From Bifidobacterium eulemuris (lineage in GTDB: Bacteria; Actinomycetota; Actinomycetes; Actinomycetales; Bifidobacteriaceae): DNA of 64,000 nt. Shown piece after piece: positions 17,798 to 26,303 of the stretch (the first letter of the stretch is position 1; each line of letters begins with the position of its first letter). The stretch spans positions 2,666,001 through 2,730,000 of the forward strand of contig NZ_CP062938.1 of NCBI RefSeq assembly GCF_014898155.1, in the 5' to 3' direction. A program made the translations under genes and the position numbers. The notes beneath the pieces are model-generated. The model made no database searches, had not been told where the DNA came from, and saw nothing but the letters and a program-made list of their open reading frames with translations.

Positions 17798-18997
17798 ATG
17801 CGATACGATTCTCCCGTCAGGTTCTCCGCAGTGGCCCGTTCGATTCCGTCGAACGTTTTCGCCGATATGGATCGCAAGGTCGCCGCCGCCATCGCCGAAG
17901 GTCATGATGTGATCGATCTGGCGAAAGGCAATCCGGACGCGTATCCGGCCGAGTTCATCCGCGAGGAGGCGAAAAAAGCCGCCGACGACCCGGCGAATGC
18001 GCGGTACACGCCGTTCGACGGCAAGCCGGCGTTCCTGGAGGCCGCCGCCGGCTGGTACGCCCGCGTGCATGACGTCCCCCTTGACTGTCGCAGCCAACTA
18101 TTCGCGGTGGAGGGGGCGGTCGATGGTCTGGCCGGGCTGTTCTCCATCCTCGTCGATCCGGGGGATGCCGTCGCGTTCGTCGATCCGTATTACCCGTCGT
18201 ATCACTGCATGTCGGTGATGGCGGGAGCCGAGGAGGTGCTGCTGCCGGCATTGGCGGATCGGGGTTTCCTGCCCGATCTGGACGCGGTTCCCCAGAAAGT
18301 GTGGGAGCGCGTCAAGGTGCTGGTGCTCAACTATCCCAACAATCCCACCGGCGCGCAGGCTCCGCGGGATTTTCTGAGGCATGCGGTGGATCTGGCCAGG
18401 CGGCATCGTTTCGTGATCGTTCAGGATTTCGCCTACGCGGGACTCGGCGTCCATGGTCAGCAGTCCAGCATTCTCGCGGTGCCGGGCGCGTTCGATGTGG
18501 CGGTGGAGGTGTGCTCGCTGTCGAAAATGTATGCGATGGCGGGATGGCGGGCCGGTTTCGTCGCAGGCAATGACGATATCGTCGCGCATTTCAAGCGGTA
18601 CCACTATCAGATGGGATCGATGATTTCGAGCATCGTGCAGGACGCCGGCGCCGCGGCGCTGAACAGCGACCAACGCTGCGTGGACGAGCTGGCGGAACGT
18701 TATGCCCGCCGCCGCGGAATCGTATCGCGGGGGTTGCACGATGCCGGACTCGATGTGTTCGACTCGCAGGGCGGCATCTACGTATGGGCCCGCACACCGG
18801 CCGGTTACGACGGTGTGGGATTCGCCGACCTCGTGCTGAAACGCGCGCATGTCGCCGTACTGCCGGGTTCGTGCTTCGGTTCGGTCGGGGCCGATTATGT
18901 GCGTTTCAGCCTATTGAAGTCGGATGGTGAGTTGGACGAGGCCGTTCGCCGCGTGGCCGACGTCCTCGCGCGTGCTGCGAACTTGAACCGCCCATAA
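17798..18997 (+). CDS. PLP-dependent aminotransferase, class I/II
   Basis: 399 residues of fold-type I aminotransferase. VLNYPNNPTGA is the substrate and cofactor binding loop, and SLSKMYAMAGWRAGF holds the PLP lysine in the usual SLSK context. The start at ATG 17798 has a strong GGGAAGGAAGG site; in-frame sequence upstream to 17600 belongs to the leader and terminator. The amino acid substrate is unknown. Its position between an amino acid importer and metNIQ, and the shared upstream motif, suggest a role in amino acid catabolism or sulphur amino acid metabolism. That is inference. Confidence 0.88.
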   Translation: MRYDSPVRFSAVARSIPSNVFADMDRKVAAAIAEGHDVIDLAKGNPDAYPAEFIREEAKKAADDPANARYTPFDGKPAFLEAAAGWYARVHDVPLDCRSQLFAVEGAVDGLAGLFSILVDPGDAVAFVDPYYPSYHCMSVMAGAEEVLLPALADRGFLPDLDAVPQKVWERVKVLVLNYPNNPTGAQAPRDFLRHAVDLARRHRFVIVQDFAYAGLGVHGQQSSILAVPGAFDVAVEVCSLSKMYAMAGWRAGFVAGNDDIVAHFKRYHYQMGSMISSIVQDAGAAALNSDQRCVDELAERYARRRGIVSRGLHDAGLDVFDSQGGIYVWARTPAGYDGVGFADLVLKRAHVAVLPGSCFGSVGADYVRFSLLKSDGELDEAVRRVADVLARAANLNRP

Positions 18998-19018
18998 GCA
19001 ACCCATATAGCCACGCCG
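18994..19018 (+). promoter_or_regulatory. promoter with shared 25-bp motif, copy C
   Basis: ATAAGCAACCCA followed by TATAGCCACGCCG. TTGAAC lies 17 bp upstream of TATAGC, giving a good -35/-10 pair. The motif overlaps the stop codon of the aminotransferase (18995-18997) and ends 36 bp before the iron alcohol dehydrogenase start. Confidence 0.65.
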
Positions 19019-19054
19019 TCATAGGCCGTGGACGAAGCGTGTAGCTTCTGGGAT

Positions 19055-20221
19055 ATGACTTTTGAATACCACTCTCAATCCAAGCTGGTCTTCGGTGCCG
19101 GCGCATTATCCAATCTCGAGGCCCTGCTGCGCGAGCGCCGGGCCACCTCGGTGCTGCTGGTGTACAGCGGCGACTACGTGTTCGACCTGGGCATCCGTGA
19201 CCATATCGTCGAGACGGTGCGGTCCATCGGCGCCACGCTGATCGAAAACGGCGATGTGGTGCCCAATCCGCGCATCGAACTGGTGCGCGGGCTTGTGGCG
19301 CAGGCGAGGGAGCATCAGGTGGACGTGGTGCTCGCCGTGGGCGGGGCGAGCGCGTTCGATACGGCCAAGGCCGTTGGGGTGGGCGTGCCGTACGCGGGAG
19401 ACGTGTGGGATCTGTTCGACGGCACCGCCGAACCGACGGAAACCCTGACTGTGGGCGTGGTAAGCACGATTCCGGGATCCGGATCGGAGGTTTCCGACTG
19501 CGCCGTGCTCCAGCAGGGGCAGGACAAACGCGCCTTGGAGAACCGCATACTCATTCCAAGCTTCGCCATCGTGGATCCCGAATACTCGCGCACTGCGCCG
19601 TACCGCTATCAGGCGGCGGCCGTGGCCGATCTCGCCGTCGGATTCCTGGAACCGTATTTCACCGCCAAGCCGCATATCGAGGCGGCCGACCGACTGTTGG
19701 AGGGCGGATTCAAAGCGGCCCTTGCGGCCGGACGCCGCTTCGCGCGCGATCCGCAGGATTCGGCTGTGCGCGCCGAACTGCACTGGCTGTCGGCCACCAT
19801 GTTCAACCATTGCTGGCTGGCCACCGGCAGCGAGAACGACTGGACCACGCACCGCGTCGAGCATGAGCTCGGCGGCGAATTCGACGTGATCCATGGCGAG
19901 GGCATCTGCGCGATCCTGCCGTCCATCATCCGACATGTCGCCGAGCGTCGTCCCGAGCGGTACGCCCAGCTGGCCGTGCGGGTGTTCGGCGCCGACCCCT
20001 ATGATCTGACGCCGCGCGAAGCGGCCAACGTGCTTGCCGACGAACTGGAGGACTTTTTCAAAACCCTCCGTCTGCCGGTGAGTCTCAGGCAGATCGGAGT
20101 TCCTCGCGAGGCGATCGGACACATCGCCGACCAGCTCACCCATGCGGGTGAGACCACCGTGGGCAACTATTCGCCGCTGAGCCGCCAGGACGTCGTCGCC
20201 GTGCTCGAGCGCGCCTACTGA
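19055..20221 (+). CDS. iron-containing alcohol dehydrogenase
   Basis: 388 residues of the group III dehydrogenase family. VVLAVGGASAFDTAKAVG is the NAD-binding glycine-rich segment and STIPGSGSEVS follows. HRVEHELGGEFDVIHGEG supplies metal-binding histidines. It resembles butanol-dehydrogenase-like (BDH) members. ATG 19055 is taken because it gives the usual family N-terminus (MTFEYHSQSKLVFGAG); the ribosome binding site is weak. It has its own promoter and is followed 47 bp later by metN, so it may lead the metNIQ operon. Confidence 0.88.
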   Translation: MTFEYHSQSKLVFGAGALSNLEALLRERRATSVLLVYSGDYVFDLGIRDHIVETVRSIGATLIENGDVVPNPRIELVRGLVAQAREHQVDVVLAVGGASAFDTAKAVGVGVPYAGDVWDLFDGTAEPTETLTVGVVSTIPGSGSEVSDCAVLQQGQDKRALENRILIPSFAIVDPEYSRTAPYRYQAAAVADLAVGFLEPYFTAKPHIEAADRLLEGGFKAALAAGRRFARDPQDSAVRAELHWLSATMFNHCWLATGSENDWTTHRVEHELGGEFDVIHGEGICAILPSIIRHVAERRPERYAQLAVRVFGADPYDLTPREAANVLADELEDFFKTLRLPVSLRQIGVPREAIGHIADQLTHAGETTVGNYSPLSRQDVVAVLERAY

Positions 20222-20268
20222 ACCCGACCCATACCATCATCCATCCATCAAGGAACACGGAACGACCC

Positions 20269-21336
20269 ATGAGCGAACCGACATCTTTCACGCCGCCCGA
20301 GCCAGTGGTGGCGATCAAGGGACTGAAGAAGACCTACCACGGCGAGGACGGCGATAAAACCGCCTTGCATGACATCGACCTGACCGTCGACAAAGGCGAC
20401 ATCTACGGCATCATCGGCCTGTCCGGGGCGGGTAAAAGCACGCTGGTGCGTTGCATCAACGGACTGGAGAAGTACGACGAGGGCAGTCTCGTCGTGCTGG
20501 GCGAGGAAGTGGGCGAGCTGTCCACCAAAGAACTGCGCGCGCTGCGCCGCGACATCGGCATGATTTTCCAGTCCTTCAATCTCATGCCCTCGCGTACGGT
20601 CGCCGGCAACGTCGAACTGCCGCTGCTCGACACCGGGGCCGATAAGGCCGCCCGTGCCGCGCGCGTGGAGGAGCTTCTCGACCTCGTCGATTTGCGGGAC
20701 AAGGCCGACGCCTATCCGAGCGAGCTGTCCGGCGGACAGAAGCAACGTGTGGCGATCGCACGAGCGCTCGCCAACAATCCCAGCATTCTGCTCAGCGATG
20801 AGGCGACCAGCGCGCTCGACCCCAACACCACCAAATCCATCCTCAAGCTGCTGCGCCGGCTGCACGACACCTTGGGACTGACGGTGATCATCATCACCCA
20901 CCAGATGTCGGTGATCAAACAGGTGTGCAACAAAGTGGCCGTCATCGATCAGGGCACCATCGTCGAGAGGGGCAAGGTGTTCGACATCTTCGTCAATCCG
21001 AAGGCGCCGCTGACCCGATCGTTCGTGGCGACCACCTCGAATCTCGACAAGATCAACGACCTTATCGAGGAAGGCTCGTCGCTGGTCAGGCTGGATGAGA
21101 ACGAGACGCTGCTGCGCATGCGCTACGTCTCCAAGGAGGTCTCGCAGGCGTTGGTCTCCGGAATCTCCCGCATATTCGACATCGACGTCAACATCATCTT
21201 CGGCGATATCGATGTGATCGACGACGCTCCGCTGGGCGGTCTGGTCGTCGTGCTCAGAGGGGACGCCGCGCGCACCAAGGCGGCCATCGGCTATCTCAAG
21301 GACCGCAATATCGGAATCGAGGTTTTGCAACAATGA
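20269..21336 (+). CDS. metN: methionine ABC transporter, ATP-binding protein
   Basis: 355 residues. Walker A GLSGAGKST, signature LSGGQKQRVAIA and Walker B ILLSDEATSALDP are followed by a C-terminal regulatory NIL domain (about 270-355), the MetN hallmark that senses intracellular methionine. Its stop overlaps the metI start by 4 bp. The binding protein downstream belongs to the MetQ family, which supports the assignment. Confidence 0.93.
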   Translation: MSEPTSFTPPEPVVAIKGLKKTYHGEDGDKTALHDIDLTVDKGDIYGIIGLSGAGKSTLVRCINGLEKYDEGSLVVLGEEVGELSTKELRALRRDIGMIFQSFNLMPSRTVAGNVELPLLDTGADKAARAARVEELLDLVDLRDKADAYPSELSGGQKQRVAIARALANNPSILLSDEATSALDPNTTKSILKLLRRLHDTLGLTVIIITHQMSVIKQVCNKVAVIDQGTIVERGKVFDIFVNPKAPLTRSFVATTSNLDKINDLIEEGSSLVRLDENETLLRMRYVSKEVSQALVSGISRIFDIDVNIIFGDIDVIDDAPLGGLVVVLRGDAARTKAAIGYLKDRNIGIEVLQQ

Positions 21337-22010
21337 ACATTTTGACCCAATGGTTTCCCAACGTGGCGAGCCGTCTGCCGGAATTCTTCGACAGCTTTGT
21401 ACAGACGCTGATCATGGTCGGCGTGACGGGAGCCGTCTCGTTCGTGTTCGCCGTGCTGTTCGCCGTGCTGCTCACCCTCACGCGTAAAGACGGGCTCACA
21501 CCTAACGCCGTGGCGTTCAATATCGTGGACAAACTGATCAACCTGTTCCGTTCCATCCCGTTCATCATCCTCGCCGCCGCGCTGGTGCCGGTCACGCGCG
21601 CGCTGGTCGGCACCGCCATCGGCACGCGGGGCGCGATCTTTCCGCTGATCGTCGGCATCACGCCGTTCTTCACCCGGCAGATACAGTCCGCGCTCGCCTC
21701 AGTGGACGCGGGGCTGATCGAGGCGGCCGAATCGATGGGCATGAGCGTCGGCAGAATCGTGCTGCGCGTGTACTTGCGTGAGGCGGTGCCCTCGATCATC
21801 CGAGTCAGCGTGATCGCCTTGGTCAGTCTGATCGGTCTAACCGCGATCGTCGGCATCGTGGGAGGCGGAGGATTAGGCGACTTCGCCATCCGCTACGGCT
21901 ACCAGCGCTACATGCTCGACGCCACCTACGCCACCATCATCGTACTCGTGCTGCTCATCGGTGTGATCGAATTCGTCGGCAGGCAGCTGGTGCTGCTGAC
22001 CGAGCACTGA
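21333..22010 (+). CDS. metI: methionine ABC transporter, permease
   Basis: 225 residues with about five membrane helices. LIEAAESMGMSVGRIVLRVY is the EAA-type coupling loop, and FRSIPFIILAAALVPVTR near the N-terminus is characteristic of MetI. ATG overlaps the metN stop (ATGA-type), so translation is coupled. It moves L- and probably D-methionine through the membrane. Confidence 0.93.
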   Translation: MNILTQWFPNVASRLPEFFDSFVQTLIMVGVTGAVSFVFAVLFAVLLTLTRKDGLTPNAVAFNIVDKLINLFRSIPFIILAAALVPVTRALVGTAIGTRGAIFPLIVGITPFFTRQIQSALASVDAGLIEAAESMGMSVGRIVLRVYLREAVPSIIRVSVIALVSLIGLTAIVGIVGGGGLGDFAIRYGYQRYMLDATYATIIVLVLLIGVIEFVGRQLVLLTEH

Positions 22011-22115
22011 AAACCAACCCTTGCCCGCGCGCGTCTGCACCGTCATCGGACGGATGGGTGCGGGACCTTGGGCATACCACCAACAAACACAACCACTATG
22101 GAGAGGGGATTATCA

Positions 22116-22982
22116 ATGGCAACCACAAGCAAGGCGAAAGCCAAAAGGAATCTCATAACGGTGCTGGTCGCGGTTCTGGCCGTCATCGCCGTGATCGTCG
22201 CGGTCGGCGTCTACCAGCGCGCGCAGGCGGCCGGCGGGAGGACCATCACCGTCGGCGTGGTCGGCAACTCCGACGATGCGATCTGGCAGGCCGTGCAGCA
22301 GCAGCTGGACGATGAAGGGGCCGGCATCACGCTGGAACTCAAGACATTTCAGGACGGCATCTACGCCAATCAGGCGCAGGCGAACGGCGAGCTGGATCTC
22401 ACGGCCTTCCAGCACTACGCGTTCCTGAACCAGGAGATCGAACAGAAAGGGTATGAGCTTTCGGTGATCGGCGAGACCTACATCTCACCGCTCAACCTGT
22501 ACTCCGACAAATACGACGATGTCGCGGATTTCCAGCCGGGAGACCAGATCGCCATCCCGAACAACGCGACCAACACCGGCCGCGCGCTCAAAGTGCTGGA
22601 CGCCGCCGGACTGATCACCCTTGAGGACAACACCAAGGAGAACCCGACGGTGGACGACATCGCGTCCAATCCCAGCGGCGTCGAGGTGGTGCTGACCGAT
22701 CCCGCCAGCATCGTGAACACGCTGCCCGATTACGCCGGCGGCATCACCAACACGAACTTCATCATCGATGCGGGCATGAGCGTGGACGACGCCATCTACC
22801 AGGCGCCGGTGGACTCGGACAACGAGAGCTTCAAGCCGTACGTCAACGTGATCGTCGCCCGTACCGAGAACAAGGACGATGAGACCTACCGCACGATCGT
22901 GGACGCCTACCATACGAAGGCCGTGGCCGAGGCGATCGAGAACAACTACCAAGGCGCCGTGGTGCCGGTGTTCGACTACTGA
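22116..22982 (+). CDS. metQ: methionine-binding protein, MetQ family
   Basis: 288 residues. ITVGVVGNSDDAIWQAVQQQ begins the NlpA/MetQ domain, and DLTAFQHYAFLNQE is a conserved substrate-binding stretch. The N-terminus has a basic patch and a long hydrophobic helix but no lipobox cysteine. The protein therefore appears membrane-anchored by an uncleaved helix or released by signal peptidase I, unlike most MetQ lipoproteins. ATG 22116 follows GGAGAGGGG. It is the last gene of the metNIQ unit and is followed by a hairpin. Confidence 0.9.
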   Translation: MATTSKAKAKRNLITVLVAVLAVIAVIVAVGVYQRAQAAGGRTITVGVVGNSDDAIWQAVQQQLDDEGAGITLELKTFQDGIYANQAQANGELDLTAFQHYAFLNQEIEQKGYELSVIGETYISPLNLYSDKYDDVADFQPGDQIAIPNNATNTGRALKVLDAAGLITLEDNTKENPTVDDIASNPSGVEVVLTDPASIVNTLPDYAGGITNTNFIIDAGMSVDDAIYQAPVDSDNESFKPYVNVIVARTENKDDETYRTIVDAYHTKAVAEAIENNYQGAVVPVFDY

Positions 22983-23014
22983 CGGTGGTCGGCCGATTGC
23001 GATCGGCGCAAGAC

Positions 23015-23049
23015 AAGAGGCGGGGACCCGTATCGGATCTCCGCCTCTT
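23015..23049. terminator. bidirectional hairpin between metQ and DUF1684 gene
   Basis: AAGAGGCGG (23015-23023) and CCGCCTCTT (23041-23049) pair perfectly. The genes on both sides converge here, so the hairpin can end both transcripts. Confidence 0.65.
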
Positions 23050-23085
23050 CGCATGTCGTCGGAGGTGTCGCCGGATCGGCGCGAA

Positions 23086-23928
23086 TCAGTATTGGGCCTC
23101 CAACGGTGTCCGTTCGCCCGCGGTCACGGCGAAAGGCAGATGGTTGCGCTTCGAGGGGATCGGGCAGGTGCAGTACGGAGAGAACGCGCAGGGATAGTTG
23201 TAGGCGTAGTTGAAATCGATGGAGTCGAGCGAGTCGATCCCCAAAGCGTCGAGCTGCAGCACGCGGCCGATTCCGTAGGTCTCTTTTCCGGTGGTCTCAT
23301 CGGAGAAGAAGATGCTCGCATGGCCGAACACATTGGACACCACCAGCGAATAATGCTCGCCGTTATGGTCGAACTCCACGAATCCGACCACCGGATACGA
23401 TTGCAGCACCGTGGTGACCACGGAGTCGTGGATGTCCTGCTCGTCCTCGGTTGCCCTGCGGAACGTGGCGGCGAAACGCCACTTCGGATCGACGGGGTAG
23501 TGGGGGATCGCGGTGAAATCGCGGCGGCGGTCCGTGTTCGGGTCCTTGACGCGGATCCAGAACCGGTGGGTGTTGCGTTTGATGGCATCGGTCTGGGAGT
23601 TGATCTCCAAACGCAGGTCGCCGTACTCCACATATCCCAGCGCCTGCTCACCGAAGGCCGTGGGCGTGAATGCGATCGGTTCGTCCAGAGGCTCGCCCGC
23701 ATTGGTGACGCGCCCGTCCTGCCCGGGCGTGTAGATCAACGTGTCGTTCTCGGCGCTCCAGGTGCCGGGCACGCCGTCGATGGTTTTGGTCTCGCCGTTG
23801 GCCACCCAGTTGATGGATGCTGGTGCCAGATATCCGTGCGGCGCGGTCAGTTCCTCGACTCGCTGCGTATGCCAGATGTTCCATTGCTGCACATAGGGAT
23901 CCGCTTGGATCACTGTGGTTTCGGTCAT
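23086..23928 (-). CDS. DUF1684 family protein
   Basis: 280 residues matching the DUF1684 pattern: a beta-rich protein with a conserved C-terminal block NYPCAFSPYCTCPIPSKRN that contains three cysteines. No signal peptide is present. The biochemical function is unknown. The start at 23928 (MTETTVIQ) has a GAAGGGG site upstream; longer in-frame extensions lack family similarity and are Pro/Arg-rich. It is convergent with metQ and appears monocistronic. Confidence 0.8.
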   Translation of the reverse strand: MTETTVIQADPYVQQWNIWHTQRVEELTAPHGYLAPASINWVANGETKTIDGVPGTWSAENDTLIYTPGQDGRVTNAGEPLDEPIAFTPTAFGEQALGYVEYGDLRLEINSQTDAIKRNTHRFWIRVKDPNTDRRRDFTAIPHYPVDPKWRFAATFRRATEDEQDIHDSVVTTVLQSYPVVGFVEFDHNGEHYSLVVSNVFGHASIFFSDETTGKETYGIGRVLQLDALGIDSLDSIDFNYAYNYPCAFSPYCTCPIPSKRNHLPFAVTAGERTPLEAQY

Positions 23929-24107
23929 GATATGTGCCCCTTCCAGTGGTTGGTGTGTGGATGGCGGCTGCGCCCGTTGGCGGGTGTCGGCGCCTACGCA
24001 GGTCACTTTATCGAAAAGAGGGGGAGCCATCGCGGTGCGCGGTATACGAACTGCCGATAGCGGCGTCAAGGTAATTCCTATGGCCGCGCCGGCCGGCACC
24101 GGGGACC

Positions 24108-24287
24108 CGCGCGGTACGGTTGTGCGCCGAGGGCGGCGGTGATCTGGACATGGTCGCCGAGTTCGTCGCCGGCCCGCGCAGCTCCTTCGACCGCGCGGTG
24201 CCGGGAGCGGACGCCCGGACGGTTGTGACGGCGATGCTGGCGGCCGAAGACCTGTACACATGTGATGACGGCGGAGATCTGGTCTGA
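24108..24287 (+). pseudogene. possible 3' gene remnant
   Basis: An open frame ends at TGA 24285-24287. From ATG 24150 it would give 45 residues, including MVAEFVAGPRSSFDRAVPGA and VVTAMLAAEDLY. This composition and helix pattern resemble the C-terminal end of an oxidoreductase of the Gfo/Idh/MocA type, but the match is weak and no 5' part is present. It could also be a small independent ORF or chance coding. Confidence 0.22.
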
Positions 24288-24307
24288 TGGGACGTTGATA
24301 GGATGGG

Positions 24308-24338
24308 AGGTGTCGCGGCAATGGTTGCCGCGGCACCT
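24308..24338 (+). promoter_or_regulatory. leader hairpin before the SPFH gene
   Basis: AGGTGTCGCGGCAA (24308-24321) pairs with TTGCCGCGGCACCT (24325-24338) over 14 positions with one G-T pair and a 3-nt loop. It ends 3-4 nt before the TGGAGGG ribosome binding site (about 24341-24347). It could be a 5' mRNA stabiliser or influence translation. Confidence 0.5.
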
Positions 24339-24354
24339 CGTGGAGGGAACGGTT

Positions 24355-25293
24355 ATGTCAATGACAGTGGGAATGGTAGGAGTGACGATGCTGATAGGTG
24401 TTGTGCTGCTGGCGCTGATTGTGGTGCTGCTGTTCGCGGCGATTTTCATCGTGCCGCAGCAGCAGGCGTACATCATCGAACGCTTCGGCAAACTGCATAA
24501 GGTGCAGTTCGCGGGCATCCATGTTCGGATTCCGTTCGTGGACCGCATCGCGATGAAGACGAATATGCGCGTCAACCAACTCAACGTGCAGTTGGAGACC
24601 AAAACGCTCGACAACGTGTTCGTCACCGTCGTGGCGTCCACGCAGTTCCGCGTCAACGCGCAGAACGTGGCCACCGCGTACTACGAGCTGCGCGATCCGG
24701 CCGGCCAGCTGCGCTCCTATATGGAGGACGCGCTGCGCTCCGCCATTCCGGCGCTCACCCTCGACGACGCCTTCGCCCGCAAGGACGACGTGGCCTCCGA
24801 CGTGCAGAAAACCGTCGGACAGGAGATGTCGCGCTTCGGCTTCACCGTGGTGAAAACCCTGATCACCACCATCGACCCCAGCCAGCAGGTCAAGAACGCG
24901 ATGGACTCCATCAACGCCGCGCAGCGCGAGAAGGAGGCCACCCGCCAGCGCGCCGAGGCCCAGCGTATCCAGATCGAGACGCAGGCCGCCGCCGAGGCGG
25001 AGAAAACCCGCCTGCAAGGTGAGGGCCAGGCCAATTACCGCCGCGAGATCGCCAACGGCATCGTCGACCAGATCAAAAGCCTGCAGGCCGTGGGCATGAA
25101 CATCACCGATGTGAACAACGTGGTGCTGTTCAACCAGTATCTCGACGTGATGCGCTCGCTATCCGAGTCGAACAACGCCAAAACCGTGGTGCTGCCGGCC
25201 TCCACGCCCGGCGGCTACCAGGATCTCTACGAGCAGATCACCAAGGCCATGCTCACCGCCAATTCGACCAGCGAGCCCGGCTTCGTCAAGTAA
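24355..25293 (+). CDS. SPFH/Band 7 domain membrane protein
   Basis: 312 residues. One N-terminal membrane helix (about 5-28) is followed by the SPFH core (VPQQQAYIIERFGKLHKVQF, VFVTVVASTQFRVN) and a charged coiled coil (AAQREKEATRQRAEAQRIQIE, split across about 185-230). This is the stomatin/HflK-like family, which forms large membrane-bound oligomers; the specific role here is unknown. No NfeD partner is adjacent. ATG 24355 follows TGGAGGG. A strong terminator follows. Confidence 0.9.
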   Translation: MSMTVGMVGVTMLIGVVLLALIVVLLFAAIFIVPQQQAYIIERFGKLHKVQFAGIHVRIPFVDRIAMKTNMRVNQLNVQLETKTLDNVFVTVVASTQFRVNAQNVATAYYELRDPAGQLRSYMEDALRSAIPALTLDDAFARKDDVASDVQKTVGQEMSRFGFTVVKTLITTIDPSQQVKNAMDSINAAQREKEATRQRAEAQRIQIETQAAAEAEKTRLQGEGQANYRREIANGIVDQIKSLQAVGMNITDVNNVVLFNQYLDVMRSLSESNNAKTVVLPASTPGGYQDLYEQITKAMLTANSTSEPGFVK

Positions 25294-25312
25294 CGAAAAC
25301 AGCCCGTTTTCT

Positions 25313-25355
25313 CGCGCCCTCCGCCTGGGTCTCAGTGCGGAGGGCGCGTTTGTTT
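25313..25355. terminator. rho-independent terminator
   Basis: CGCGCCCTCCGC (25313-25324) pairs with GCGGAGGGCGCG (25337-25348) and is followed by TTTGTTT. It ends the SPFH gene and, in the other direction, sits right at the end of the convergent patatin gene. Confidence 0.88.
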
Positions 25356-26202
25356 ACGAGTTCAGGAACCCCTCGACGGCCTCGGCGGCCGCGTAACCGG
25401 CGCGGTACATGCGCTCCAGCCCCTCGTAGCTTTTACTCAGGGTGCTTAGTCCGTAGAGGTCCTCGGGTGCGAGGATCAGCACGCGGCCGTCCTTCTCGTA
25501 CTCCTTGGCCAGAGCCACTTCGTCGTTGTAGGTGCGGTAGCGGTCGCGCAGCTTTTCGGCCGCGGCCGGATAGAAGCGCTCCAACACCTTCGCCGGGGCG
25601 AGGTCCTTCTTCTGCTCGCGGATTTCGTCCCTTAAGCGCGAGAGAATCACCACCACGCGCTCATAGCCGTCATCCAACGCCTTTTGCACCGGAACCGGGT
25701 CGGCGATGCCGCCGTCGAAATACGGCACGCCGTCGATCACATACGGCTCGCAGGCCACCGGAACGGCCGACGAGGCTTTGACCACGTCGAAATCGTCGTA
25801 GCGTATGCGGGATTTGTCGAAATACATGGTCGAACCGTCTTCGGCATTGCACGCCACCACCGTAAACCGGCTCGGATTCGCCGCGAACGCCTCGTAATCC
25901 ACGGGATATTCGCCGTCATGATTGCTCAGCGTGCCGTAGATGTAGTCGAGGTTCGCGAAGTTGTGGTTCTTCACGAAACTGTTCACGCTCGCGTACTCCT
26001 TGCGGAAGGCGTATTCCGTGTAGAACTTGTGGTTGCGCCCGGGCTGATGCGCGATATAGGAGGTCATATTGGCCGCTCCCGCGGACACCCCGTAGCAGTG
26101 GTCGAAGTCGATGCCGGCCTCCATCAGCCGATCCATGACCCCGCATCCGAAAATCGCGCGGAATCCGCCTCCCACATCGATTAACGCGGTACCCTTGGCC
26201 AT
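25354..26202 (-). CDS. patatin-like phospholipase
   Basis: 282 residues. ALIDVGGGFRAIFGCGVMD is the oxyanion region, GVSAG carries the nucleophilic serine of the GxSxG motif and FDGGIADPVP the catalytic aspartate. This completes the Ser-Asp dyad of bacterial patatins (YjjU-like). Substrate is presumably an acyl lipid, not determined. A GAAAGGGG ribosome binding site precedes ATG 26202. The gene is cytoplasmic and lies about 100 bp downstream of murI on the same strand. Confidence 0.9.
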   Translation of the reverse strand: MAKGTALIDVGGGFRAIFGCGVMDRLMEAGIDFDHCYGVSAGAANMTSYIAHQPGRNHKFYTEYAFRKEYASVNSFVKNHNFANLDYIYGTLSNHDGEYPVDYEAFAANPSRFTVVACNAEDGSTMYFDKSRIRYDDFDVVKASSAVPVACEPYVIDGVPYFDGGIADPVPVQKALDDGYERVVVILSRLRDEIREQKKDLAPAKVLERFYPAAAEKLRDRYRTYNDEVALAKEYEKDGRVLILAPEDLYGLSTLSKSYEGLERMYRAGYAAAEAVEGFLNS

Positions 26203-26303
26203 GACGTCCCCTTTCTTTGCGACTTGGTATCGAGATTACGCGCGTATCGCGGACAAACCCGTATCGGCTTGTCTAAGAGCGCAATCGGTTGGAAAGCCGT
26301 GGC

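Larger units (their letters stand above)
23929..24354. other. intergenic region, with possible gene remnant and SPFH leader
   Basis: Upstream of the DUF1684 start there is promoter-like sequence for the minus strand. At about 24071-24090 TAATTCCTATGGCCGCGCCG loosely resembles the 25-bp motif seen at 14043, 17705 and 18994 (about 16 of 20 against copy B). A possible gene remnant lies at 24108-24287 and a hairpin at 24308-24338 just before the SPFH ribosome binding site. Confidence 0.4.
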
